A stretch of 8,551 nt of DNA from Clostridiaceae bacterium (GCA_012522285.1 JAAYKS010000017.1:1-8551), one strand, 5' to 3'. Counted from the stretch's first letter, positions 1 to 6,284 are shown. Notes: generated by a model from the letters alone, not told the origin. A program made the numbers and translations.

Positions 1-556
1 CCGCGACCCCTTCCTCGTGGGCCAGCCGCTTGAGGATGTCGCGCAGTTCCCGGATGCCCGCGGGATCGAGCCCGTTGGTGGGCTCGTCCAGGATCAGCAG
101 CCGGGGTCTGTGCAGGATCGCCTGCGCAAGCCCCACGCGCTGCTTCATGCCGAGGGAGTATTTTTTGACCTTCTCCCGGATGCGGTTTTCCATCCCGACC
201 AGCGCCACTGCTTCCCGGATTCGCTCCCGCGACACATTGCCGTGTAGCCGCGCGTACATTTCCAGGTTGACCTGTCCGGATAGGTCCATGTACATTTCGG
301 GGTTTTCGACGATCCCGCCGAGCTGGGCCATCGCCTTCTCGTAGTCCTTGCGCAAGTCGCAACCCCCGATTCGGATCGTGCCCGCGTCCGGTGCAAGAAA
401 ACCCATCACCATTTTGATCGTGGTGGTTTTGCCCGCGCCGTTGGGGCCCAAAAACCCGAACACTTCGCCTGGCAGCACGTCGAACGAGATGTCGTCGATC
501 ACCTTGCGCCGGCCAAACCGCTTGTCCAGATTCCGGATGCTGAGTATGGCGTCCAT
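1..556 (-). CDS. ABC transporter ATP-binding protein, BcrA/LanF-like, C-terminus beyond the left edge
   Basis: This is the nucleotide-binding subunit of an ABC transporter; it would hydrolyse ATP at the inner face of the membrane to drive partner permeases. The first 185 codons are present. Visible motifs are Walker A GPNGAGKT (residues 37-44), the signature YSLGMKQR (133-140), Walker B LLILDEPT (153-160) and the D-loop NGLD (161-164). The Q-loop position reads GGIVENP, with Glu84 in place of Gln; such an E-loop is known in the lantibiotic-immunity LanF and bacitracin-resistance BcrA type ATPases. The ATG at 556 follows an AGGAGG (565-570) at 8 nt spacing. The gene lies 29 nt behind a membrane-anchored protein gene and is probably cotranscribed with it. 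The H-loop and C-terminal end are outside the window, as presumably are the permease genes. The substrate cannot be inferred; peptide-antibiotic export or immunity is only a family-level guess. Confidence 0.93.
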   Translation of the reverse strand, partial: MDAILSIRNLDKRFGRRKVIDDISFDVLPGEVFGFLGPNGAGKTTTIKMVMGFLAPDAGTIRIGGCDLRKDYEKAMAQLGGIVENPEMYMDLSGQVNLEMYARLHGNVSRERIREAVALVGMENRIREKVKKYSLGMKQRVGLAQAILHRPRLLILDEPTNGLDPAGIRELRDILKRLAHEEGVA

Positions 557-585
557 GGGATTCGCCTCCTGTCCGCTCTCGCGGC

Positions 586-1188
586 TCATTTGAAACCCGG
601 GGCGGGATAACCGCCGTAGTCCTCTTTTTCATACTGCCAGGCGGTGGGTTTGTTCAACTGCGCATAGACGACCCGCCAGACACCGTCTTCTTTTTGGAGG
701 ATGACTGTGTCAGCCATGTCTTCCGCGTAAATGCCCTGCCGTCCCGCGACCTCCAGCCGCGTGCGGACGGTCAGGGAGACGGTCGCCCGGCCCGTATCAA
801 ACAGGATGTCCTCGACCTTCAAGATTTCTTTTGTATACGAAAGAAACACGTCCTGACCGGCCGCTTGCTTCGCGAGATTCTCGCGCATGCGCCCGACCAG
901 CGGATCGACGATCGCGTCATGGTCGATGTACCACCCCTCGATGACGTCCGCCTGGGCATCGGCAAACGCCGCCAGTTCTGCCGCCGGCATCGTGGGATGG
1001 GCAGTCCGGTACACCTCGGGGAGCTGCGACCAGACCAACTCGGCCTCGAGATACGCGGCCGCCTTGTCACGGAGTACCGGCAGGTCGTCCCGCCGGGAAG
1101 CACCGAGCCAGGACAGGTAGACCACAATCCCGATCAGGATCAGAAGGGTCAGGACCAGCCCTCGGTTGATTTTTCGAATCCAGTTCAT
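586..1188 (-). CDS. Membrane-anchored protein with an extracytoplasmic domain, first gene of an ABC operon
   Basis: The 200-residue product has a short basic N-terminus (MNWIRKINR), one hydrophobic segment at about residues 11-28, and then a soluble region that should face outside the membrane. The C-terminal half (about 120-180) looks like alternating beta strands, ending in a strand-turn-strand around EDGVWRVVYAQL; this recalls NTF2/SnoaL-like folds, but I cannot assign a family. A longer reading from an ATG at 1254 is possible, but the ATG at 1188 is preferred because a GGAGG (1194-1198) lies 5 nt upstream and the membrane segment then sits at the N-terminus. There are no Cys residues after the membrane segment, so it is not a lipoprotein. 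It precedes the ABC ATPase by 29 nt, so it may be an accessory or substrate-sensing subunit of that transporter (inference). Confidence 0.85.
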   Translation of the reverse strand: MNWIRKINRGLVLTLLILIGIVVYLSWLGASRRDDLPVLRDKAAAYLEAELVWSQLPEVYRTAHPTMPAAELAAFADAQADVIEGWYIDHDAIVDPLVGRMRENLAKQAAGQDVFLSYTKEILKVEDILFDTGRATVSLTVRTRLEVAGRQGIYAEDMADTVILQKEDGVWRVVYAQLNKPTAWQYEKEDYGGYPAPGFK

Positions 1189-1193
1189 ACAAG

Positions 1194-1198
1194 CCTCC
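1194..1198 (-). promoter_or_regulatory. Ribosome binding site deciding the start at 1188
   Basis: GGAGG on the minus strand lies 5 nt before the ATG at 1188. It favours this start over the in-frame ATG at 1254, whose extra 22 residues are rich in Arg and Ala and have no matching site in front. Confidence 0.7.
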
Positions 1199-1275
1199 GC
1201 ACCCGGCATTTCCCGGGCAGCGCCTCGATCGCGTCCGGTTGGGAAACGCGCCACCGGACCGATGGGTACTTGGTC

Positions 1276-1305
1276 AGTGTAGCATGCCGATAACAGGCCT
1301 TACAA
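1276..1305 (-). promoter_or_regulatory. Candidate sigma-A promoter of the leftward ABC operon
   Basis: On the minus strand TTGTAA (-35, 1300-1305) is followed after 18 nt by TACACT (-10, 1276-1281). The -10 is preceded by TGC, making an extended -10 element. Transcription would begin near 1269, giving a leader of about 80 nt before the ATG at 1188. Each hexamer matches consensus in four of six positions, so the call rests partly on the extended -10 and on the position in a divergent intergenic region. Confidence 0.45.
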
Positions 1306-1335
1306 CCAAACCGGCTCCGGACCCCTCCCGGCTTT

Positions 1336-1364
1336 TTGCAGTCCGGAGACGAAACCCTTACAAT
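1336..1364 (+). promoter_or_regulatory. Candidate sigma-A promoter of the PAP2 gene
   Basis: TTGCAG (1336-1341) and TACAAT (1359-1364) are separated by 17 nt. The -10 matches in five of six positions, the -35 only weakly (TTG). The start of transcription would be near 1371, leaving a leader of about 90 nt before the ATG at 1464. No other clear structure is seen in the leader. Confidence 0.45.
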
Positions 1365-1463
1365 TCCTTCCAAGAGGGTGAAAACGCGCCGCCGATAAGC
1401 TGTCTGCCATTCCCTCCAGCCGATCTTTCCCATAGACTGGTACAAAAGGAGCGTGGCTGACCC

Positions 1464-2159
1464 ATGGGTAAAAATTCGTTATCCCAAACCTTGCGCGCAA
1501 ACCGGCACTGGTGGCTCTTGCTGTACGTGCCTTTCTACCTCACCTGGTTCTTTGTGCTGGAACGGTTGATCACGTCGGACTATTGGGTATGCTATCTCCC
1601 GATCGACGATGCAATCCCCTTTTTGGAAGTGTTTGTGGTGCCCTACGTGCTCTGGTACCCCTTCATGATCGTCATGGGTCTCTTCTTGCTGCTTCGGGAC
1701 ATCCCCGCTTTCGTGCGGTATATGTGGTTTCTCATCTTCGGTTTTTCGTTCTGTCTTCTGTTTTACATGTTGGTTCCCAACGGACAGGATTTGCGCCCGG
1801 ACACGTTCGCGCGGGACAATCTGCTGGTCCGACTGGTCCAGCGGCTGTACAGCGTCGATACCAACACCAACGTCTTCCCGAGTATGCATGTGGTCGGGAG
1901 CATCGCGGTCGCTTATGCGGTCTTTGACAGCGACCGGTTGCGCAACGCCTGGCTCCGCGCCGTGACTGTACTGCTGGCCGCGGTGATCTCGGTCTCGATC
2001 CTGTTTGTCAAACAGCATTCCGCGCTCGACCTGATCGGAGCGCTGGTACTGTGCGTGCCGATCTGGCTGGGGCTGTGGCGGTGGCGGCATGTGTCCCGCC
2101 TCCGTATGGATGCGGCAGCCGGCCAGGCCGCCGCGGAAGAACCATCGGCTGCTGAATAA
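1464..2159 (+). CDS. PAP2-family integral membrane phosphatase/phosphotransferase
   Basis: The 231-residue multi-pass membrane protein carries the PAP2 (type 2 phosphatidic acid phosphatase) catalytic signature. Visible motifs are RP at 111-112 within PNGQDLRP, PSMH at 139-142 (His142 corresponds to the motif-2 histidine) and KQHSALD at 183-189 (His185 nucleophile, Asp189). Hydrophobic stretches lie at about 16-33, 52-78, 87-104, 141-154, 165-182 and 190-206. The motif-3 Ser-Arg pair of classical PAP2 enzymes is not kept: Ser178 is followed by Ile, and Lys183 precedes Gln-His. This recalls the Aur1-like or inositol-phosphotransferase-like branch. Likely substrates are lipid phosphates or diphosphates in the membrane; the exact one is unknown. 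The ATG has an AAGGAG (1446-1451) at an unusually long 12 nt spacing, but no better in-frame start is present. The gene stands alone, followed by a hairpin terminator. Confidence 0.9.
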   Translation: MGKNSLSQTLRANRHWWLLLYVPFYLTWFFVLERLITSDYWVCYLPIDDAIPFLEVFVVPYVLWYPFMIVMGLFLLLRDIPAFVRYMWFLIFGFSFCLLFYMLVPNGQDLRPDTFARDNLLVRLVQRLYSVDTNTNVFPSMHVVGSIAVAYAVFDSDRLRNAWLRAVTVLLAAVISVSILFVKQHSALDLIGALVLCVPIWLGLWRWRHVSRLRMDAAAGQAAAEEPSAAE

Positions 2160-2163
2160 GGGA

Positions 2164-2198
2164 ACCGGCGGCTTACGTACGAACCGCCGGTCTTCTTT
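2164..2198. terminator. Intrinsic terminator, probably bidirectional, between convergent genes
   Basis: A perfect 8-bp stem ACCGGCGG (2164-2171) / CCGCCGGT (2184-2191) encloses a 12-nt loop and is followed on the plus strand by the pyrimidine-rich TCTTCTTT region. It starts 5 nt after the PAP2 stop codon. Read leftward, the same stem is followed by TCCCTTATT, so it may also end transcription of the small gene at 2217-2543. Confidence 0.75.
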
Positions 2199-2216
2199 AC
2201 TCGCTCTGCCTTTTCC

Positions 2217-2543
2217 TCACGACTCCGTCTCCGGTTTCGCGTCGCTGTCGCGCAACGCGGTCACAAGTATCTCGAGCTCGTGTAAAAAATCGTCCACCGA
2301 TTTGCCCCGGCAGCATTCCACATAGTGGTAACTCTTCCGCAGCACAACTTTACCCTGGTACAGGAGTATGAAACCGGTCAGGCCAAAAAACGCTTCGATC
2401 CGCTTGTCCGGCACTTCCCACACCGTCTTGGGTACCTGCTGCGCCCGGTTCAGCATGATCCGGACATACTCTTTGCTGTCGGCCGCTCCCATGAGCATCG
2501 TGTCCGCCCAGCTTTTGCCGCCGGACGCCCTCTTGATCTTCAT
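2217..2543 (-). CDS. Uncharacterised 108-residue protein under SAM-I riboswitch control
   Basis: I do not recognise this protein. It is probably real: the ATG at 2543 has a strong AGGAGG (2552-2557) at 8 nt spacing, and the leader contains a complete SAM-I riboswitch and terminator. The product has a basic, Ser/Gly-containing N-terminus, a likely helix around 22-36 (KEYVRIMLNRAQQV), a beta-like central part (FGLTGFILLYQGKVVLRKSYHYV, about 53-75), a vicinal Cys77-Cys78 pair and a C-terminal helix (about 82-98) with an acidic, polar tail. No signal peptide is seen; the short hydrophobic stretch near 52-62 is too weak to call a membrane segment. The position behind an S-box suggests expression when S-adenosylmethionine is low, and so a link to methionine, sulfur or methyl-group metabolism (inference). 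The unit seems monocistronic, since the next gene is convergent and a terminator lies between. Confidence 0.8.
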   Translation of the reverse strand: MKIKRASGGKSWADTMLMGAADSKEYVRIMLNRAQQVPKTVWEVPDKRIEAFFGLTGFILLYQGKVVLRKSYHYVECCRGKSVDDFLHELEILVTALRDSDAKPETES

Positions 2544-2599
2544 CTCTCGATCCTCCTTCCTGTGTGTCGCGTCCGATCGAGCCCCCTGCCGCAGGCACG

Positions 2600-2625
2600 A
2601 AAAAAGCCTTCTCGCGAGAGAAGGC
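2600..2625 (-). terminator. Riboswitch-controlled intrinsic terminator
   Basis: On the minus strand GCCTTCTC (2618-2625) pairs perfectly with GAGAAGGC (2606-2613) across a 4-nt loop and is followed by six T (2600-2605). It lies between the SAM-I aptamer and the gene at 2543, ending 56 nt before that start codon, as expected for the expression platform of an S-box leader. Confidence 0.92.
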
Positions 2626-2652
2626 CTGCTGTCACGGGACGATCACCTCCTC
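2618..2652 (-). promoter_or_regulatory. Antiterminator pairing of the SAM-I riboswitch
   Basis: GAGGAGG (2646-2652) can pair over 7 bp (one G-U) with CCTTCTC (2618-2624). The first segment overlaps the last three bases of the 3' strand of aptamer helix P1 (GATGAG, 2650-2655); the second is the 5' arm of the terminator. The two foldings exclude each other. With SAM bound, P1 forms and the terminator folds (off); without SAM, the antiterminator forms and transcription goes on. This follows the known S-box mechanism. Confidence 0.8.
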
Positions 2653-2740
2653 ATCCTTTTTGGGTGGACCACCTTGCCGTTTTAGGCGGCAGGTTGGTGG
2701 AAGGTCATAGAGCCAAACCTCTACCTTCACTCTCGATAAG
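2650..2740 (-). promoter_or_regulatory. SAM-I (S-box) riboswitch aptamer
   Basis: The minus strand shows the S-box core in order. P1 5' strand is CTTATC (2735-2740), then GAGAG. P2 is GAAGG (2724-2728) pairing with CCTTC (2700-2704); its inner part is GAG (2719-2721) / CTC (2710-2712), and TATGA (2705-2709) is the kink-turn side. The P2 loop is GTTTGG. Next comes CCAACCTGC, with P3 formed by CCTGCCG (2687-2693) and CGGCAAGG (2672-2679) with one bulged A, as in the usual AACCTGC...GCAAGGTG signature. P1 closes with GATGAG (2650-2655). P4 seems very short: TCC/GGA or GGTG/CACC. The family senses S-adenosylmethionine and usually turns off methionine, cysteine or SAM genes. Here it precedes a terminator and an uncharacterised small gene. 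Confidence 0.93.
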
Positions 2741-2789
2741 CGCGTGTCTAGATGCAGTTGTCAAAATGCCCGATGCATGCGGCATCTAT

Positions 2790-2818
2790 AAGATAATCCT
2801 TTGACATGTCTTTGGCAA
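2790..2818 (-). promoter_or_regulatory. Candidate promoter of the SAM-I riboswitch unit
   Basis: TTGCCA (2813-2818, five of six matches) is followed after 17 nt by TATCTT (2790-2795, four of six) on the minus strand. Transcription would begin near 2783, about 43 nt before the aptamer. It lies just past the stop codon of the upstream PAS-GGDEF-HD-GYP gene, so the small gene can be expressed independently. Read-through from that gene is not excluded, as no good terminator is seen between them. Confidence 0.5.
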
Positions 2819-2838
2819 GGGGGCTGTCTTGCCCGGGG

Positions 2839-5439
2839 TTACATCAGCACCTCCGCGTCGGGAAGCACCTGCCGGACAAACACCTCCACGACCATCGGAT
2901 CAAACTGGGTCCCGGCACATCGGATCAATTCCGCCGCGGCCTCTTCCCGTGTGACCGTCTCGCGGTAGGTCCGGTCGCGAGTCATCGCGTCGTAAGCGTC
3001 CGCGACCGCGATAATCCGGGCTTCCAGTGCGATTTCTTCGCCTCGCAGCGCCCGTGGATACCCACTGCCGTTCCACCGCTCGTGGTGTTCGTACACGAAC
3101 TCCGCCAGTTCGGAAAACTCGTCGATCGAGCTGAGAATGCGCCAGCCGGTCTCCGAGTGTTTTTTGATCTCCTCCCATTCCGCGGGTGCGAGTTTGCCGG
3201 TACTGTTGAGGATGCGTTCGTCGATCCCGATCTTGCCGATGTCGTGTACCAGCCCGGCGGTGGCGATCTGGGAGACATCGTCCTTGGACAGTCCCATCCG
3301 GGAGGCGATGGCGCGACAGATCCCGCTCACCCGCTGAGAATGCAGCGACTCGCGATGGCTTTTGGCAAACAGGGTGCTCATGATCACTTCGACGGTTTTG
3401 CTCTTCATACTCGAGCGCTCCGAAAGCTTGCGCCGGTACATCTGGTTTTCCGCGTTCGCCAGCACTTCCGCCATCGTTTGCTCCGGTCCGGACTTGGTCT
3501 CGCACCCAAAGGAAACAGAAAGCTCGATGTTGGACACCCTGACCTGTGCGATCGATTCCAGGATGCGGGAGATCACGCCCGTCGCGGCCTCCGTATCGGT
3601 CTGCGGCAGGATCAACGCAAATTCGTCTCCACCCAACCTGGCGATGATGTCGTCTGCGCGGCAGCACTTGCGGATCGCCTCCGCCGCCCGTTGCAACAGC
3701 TGATCTCCGATCAAATGTCCAAACGAATCATTGACGAGTTTGAGCCCGTTGATGTCTCCCATGACCAGCGCGATCGGCAGGTTGCGGGACGTGTCCAGCC
3801 GGCGCAGCTCTTCTTCAAAGAATCGGCGGTTGTATACCCCGGTCAACTGATCGTGGTAACTGAGGAAGGTGAGTTTCTCCTCGGCTACTTTCTGTGCAGT
3901 GACATCTTTCGCAAATTCCAGATACCGGTCGTCGGAGTAACGGACCGAATCCACACGCCACCAGCGGTTTTCGCCCGACGCGTGACGGAAGCACAGCAGA
4001 GCACTCGATGCGCCGGACTTCATCAGGCGTTCCATGTGATCCGTACAGGCCCGTACTGACTCGTCGCAGCAGAGATCCGAGATTTGCATGTGGAGCAGAC
4101 GATTCTGCGGATATCCCGTCAGGTCGGTGGCGGCACGGTTGACCTCGACATACCTGCCCTGCCGATCCAAGACGAAAATCGCGTCCGGGGCGTGGTCAAT
4201 GTAGCTCCGGTATTTGTACTCACTTTCTATCAGCGCAAGTTCGGCTTCCCGCCGGTCGGTGATGTCCTCGCCGGAACTAAGGATGCTGACCACCTGCCCC
4301 TCCATGTCCGCCAGTACGACATTGTTCCAGGCGACCAGACGGGTTTCCCCCTCCGCGGTCAACACCGGATTCTCATAGTGCAGCGTCTCGAGCCGCTTGC
4401 CGGCGGAAATAAGGCCAAACACCTCCCGCACCGCCGGTGCCTCTTCCGGGGGCAGGAACCTTTCGAACCAGTTGCTCCCGATGGCCTCTTCTCTGGGCAG
4501 GCCCAGCACCTCGCAACCTTTCTGGTTGATCATGGTGATCTTGCCCTCGAGGTCGACAGCCAGCATGATGACCCCCGCCACGTCCAGATACTGTTGCGCG
4601 CGCTCGCGTTCGCGCTGCAACGCGGACTGTATCCGGGTGCGTTCGGTGACGTCGTGCACGATCGAGCCGAACAGCTCCACCCCGCCGTCCGGGTCCACGA
4701 CCGGAAACAGTTTGGTTTCGTAATAACGGACCTCTCCGGCCACCTTCAGGATATCGATCTTGTCGACGGGTTTTTTATCGATTTGCATTTGTCGAAGGGT
4801 GCGCATGAAGGTTTCCGCGGTTTTTTGGTCAAACATGTCTGTGACGGATTTGCCGACAATGGAGGAAGCCGACCTGCCCAAGCTGGCTGCGACCGCGGCA
4901 GACACTTCCACATACCGCCCCTGGGCGTCAAACAGCATGATTTGACTTGGACTGTTGTCCAGCAGCGCTTGGAGCCGTGCCAGCGACTCCCCCGCCTGCA
5001 TCTCGGTCCGCCGCCGGTCGTTGATGACCTCGGTATAGACGATGATGCCGCCGATCCGGCCGTCCGGTTCATACCAGGGTCGGCACTCCCAGTCGGTCCA
5101 ATCCACCGTACCGTCCTCGCGCTCATACGGATCGTGCTCCCCATACACCACTTCACCCGCCATGGCGCGCCGATGGGCGTCGTGCCATTTTTCCGGGAGA
5201 TCGGGAAACACATCATAATGGTTTTTCCCGATCACATCCTCTTCCCGGACCCGGTAGGAGGTCAGGTAGCTGCGGCTCACATACAGATAACACATCTCCC
5301 GGTCGTGCACCGCGATTGGACTGCGGCTGTGTTCAATCACCTGCCGCATCAGGTCGGGAGCGTGGCGACGCAAAGCCTGATCGTCCGGCGGGATCGGTGG
5401 CGTACCTGTGGGCTGTGCGGGTTCGCGTTGTTTTGGCAT
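2839..5439 (-). CDS. PAS(4)-GGDEF-HD-GYP cyclic-di-GMP turnover protein
   Basis: The 866-residue protein carries both a diguanylate cyclase and a cyclic-di-GMP phosphodiesterase domain. A Pro-rich N-terminus (1-28) is followed by four PAS/PAC units at about 30-143, 150-268, 280-396 and 404-518, which probably sense small ligands or redox state. GGDEF covers about 520-672, with RLGGDEF at 601-607 and an inhibitory I-site RxxD (594-597) five residues before the motif. HD-GYP covers about 680-866: His700, HDIGK (732-736), His761, HHE (785-787), GSGYP (791-795) and DAYDAMT (814-820). All key motifs look intact, so either activity is possible. No membrane segment or signal peptide is seen, so it is probably cytosolic. 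The start at 5439 (MPKQREP) is chosen because GAGAGG (5447-5452) lies 7 nt upstream; the frame stays open to an ATG at 5697, but that reading overlaps the methyltransferase gene and the promoter. Confidence 0.95.
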   Translation of the reverse strand: MPKQREPAQPTGTPPIPPDDQALRRHAPDLMRQVIEHSRSPIAVHDREMCYLYVSRSYLTSYRVREEDVIGKNHYDVFPDLPEKWHDAHRRAMAGEVVYGEHDPYEREDGTVDWTDWECRPWYEPDGRIGGIIVYTEVINDRRRTEMQAGESLARLQALLDNSPSQIMLFDAQGRYVEVSAAVAASLGRSASSIVGKSVTDMFDQKTAETFMRTLRQMQIDKKPVDKIDILKVAGEVRYYETKLFPVVDPDGGVELFGSIVHDVTERTRIQSALQRERERAQQYLDVAGVIMLAVDLEGKITMINQKGCEVLGLPREEAIGSNWFERFLPPEEAPAVREVFGLISAGKRLETLHYENPVLTAEGETRLVAWNNVVLADMEGQVVSILSSGEDITDRREAELALIESEYKYRSYIDHAPDAIFVLDRQGRYVEVNRAATDLTGYPQNRLLHMQISDLCCDESVRACTDHMERLMKSGASSALLCFRHASGENRWWRVDSVRYSDDRYLEFAKDVTAQKVAEEKLTFLSYHDQLTGVYNRRFFEEELRRLDTSRNLPIALVMGDINGLKLVNDSFGHLIGDQLLQRAAEAIRKCCRADDIIARLGGDEFALILPQTDTEAATGVISRILESIAQVRVSNIELSVSFGCETKSGPEQTMAEVLANAENQMYRRKLSERSSMKSKTVEVIMSTLFAKSHRESLHSQRVSGICRAIASRMGLSKDDVSQIATAGLVHDIGKIGIDERILNSTGKLAPAEWEEIKKHSETGWRILSSIDEFSELAEFVYEHHERWNGSGYPRALRGEEIALEARIIAVADAYDAMTRDRTYRETVTREEAAAELIRCAGTQFDPMVVEVFVRQVLPDAEVLM

Positions 5440-5533
5440 TAAGTTGCCTCTCGATGCTGAAAATCCGGAATCGCAACCGGCGCGGCACAGTGCCTTTGCC
5501 TGGCGGATTTCGGATCGTTCTGCAGTCGATATG

Positions 5534-5562
5534 ATTGTCCGATTGTCGCACGCGTTTGTCAA
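5534..5562 (-). promoter_or_regulatory. Sigma-A-like promoter of the PAS-GGDEF-HD-GYP gene
   Basis: A perfect TTGACA (5557-5562) is followed after 17 nt by GACAAT (5534-5539, four of six matches) on the minus strand. Transcription would begin near 5527, about 90 nt before the ATG at 5439. GACAATC occurs twice, 8 nt apart, across the -10 region, which might be chance or an operator half-site pair. Confidence 0.6.
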
Positions 5563-5608
5563 ACCGCCGGGAGAGAATCGGTGCTCTTCCCCGAACAAAA
5601 ACCGTCGC

Positions 5609-6277
5609 TCAGATGCGGCGAAACGTCGCCATCCGCGCCTCGTCGTCCCAGACCGGCTGTAGACCGGACGCACCGGCAAGGCAGGCCAGTGCACCACGGG
5701 AATAGAAAGCCCGGTGGGTGCGGTCCCGGAGATAGAACCAGTCCAGAAAAGCCACGTCGTCCTCCGGAGACAACAAAGTCATGATCCCCAGGATACCCTC
5801 CGGCCGCAACAATCCGGCCAGCTCCCGGAAGGCGGCGACGGGGTCGGACAGATGCTCCGCCACCTCGGTCGCGGTCACCAGGTCAAAAAGAGTCCCCGGC
5901 TCCGGAGTTTGCGGGAAAAAATACAGGTCGTACACCGCGGTCCGGCACCCCAGATCCTGCTCGAGCAGCCGGGCCAGCACCGGTGTGGGTCCGCAGCCGA
6001 AGTCCAGGGCGTCGCACGGACCGGTCGGCAGGTGTGGGCGCAAAGCGCGCTCGATGAACCCACGCAGATAGGCGACATATCCAGGATCGTCCTCTGTGTT
6101 GCGATGCAGCCGGTAACGCGCGCGTTCTTCGTCTGCACACAGTTGATGCGCGGCATCGAGCCAGGAAAACCCGCACCCCCCGCACCGATGAAACACCCGG
6201 CGGTCGGCCGGATGGAGCAACGTGCGCGCAACCGCACCGCACACTGGACAACAGCGTTTTTCGGTTCGTTCTTTCAC
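5609..6277 (-). CDS. Class I SAM-dependent methyltransferase with N-terminal zinc ribbon
   Basis: The 222-residue protein (from the GTG start) opens with a zinc-ribbon-like pattern: Cys10-x2-Cys13 and Cys32-x2-Cys35 (HRCGGCGFSW). A Rossmann-fold methyltransferase domain follows: motif I DFGCGPTP (92-99), Asp117 at the end of strand 2, TEVAEHL (137-143), LLRPEGIL (157-164), and then DWFYLRDRTHRAFYS (179-193), which is typical of UbiG/Methyltransf_23-like proteins. It would transfer a methyl group from S-adenosylmethionine to an unknown acceptor in the cytosol. An in-frame ATG at 6304 would add nine residues, but it has no good ribosome site and would leave only about 9 nt of leader after the predicted promoter. 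The GTG at 6277 has AGGGAG at 7 nt spacing. The gene stands alone, divergent from an AbrB-ABC operon. Despite the SAM link, it is not placed under the SAM-I riboswitch. Confidence 0.88.
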   Translation of the reverse strand: MKERTEKRCCPVCGAVARTLLHPADRRVFHRCGGCGFSWLDAAHQLCADEERARYRLHRNTEDDPGYVAYLRGFIERALRPHLPTGPCDALDFGCGPTPVLARLLEQDLGCRTAVYDLYFFPQTPEPGTLFDLVTATEVAEHLSDPVAAFRELAGLLRPEGILGIMTLLSPEDDVAFLDWFYLRDRTHRAFYSRGALACLAGASGLQPVWDDEARMATFRRI

Positions 6278-6284
6278 CTTTTTT

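Noticed and set aside
2759..2764. A perfect TTGACA on the minus strand just upstream of the SAM-I aptamer, considered as the -35 of its promoter.
   Set aside because: The -10 at proper spacing would be GCTTAT, which lies inside aptamer helix P1. Transcription would then begin within the aptamer and destroy it.
2766..2785. Leader hairpin ATGCC/GGCAT followed by TTTT on the minus strand, considered as a terminator for the c-di-GMP gene.
   Set aside because: The stem is only 5 bp with a 10-nt loop and a short T run; it may fold, but is too weak to call.
2814..2833. GGCAAG/CTTGCC hairpin just after the stop codon of the c-di-GMP gene.
   Set aside because: It is followed on the minus strand by AAAGAC rather than a T tract, so it is not an intrinsic terminator, and it overlaps a candidate -35.
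2806..5442. Two long plus-strand open frames (about 417 and 452 codons) opposite the PAS-GGDEF-HD-GYP gene.
   Set aside because: Their translations show no domain and are rich in His, Arg and Pro, as expected for the antisense of a GC-rich gene. The minus strand has clear PAS, GGDEF and HD-GYP motifs.
5440..5697. N-terminal extension of the PAS-GGDEF-HD-GYP protein to an ATG at 5697.
   Set aside because: The added residues are Arg-rich with no domain, overlap the methyltransferase gene, and would place the TTGACA promoter inside the coding region. A good ribosome site precedes 5439.
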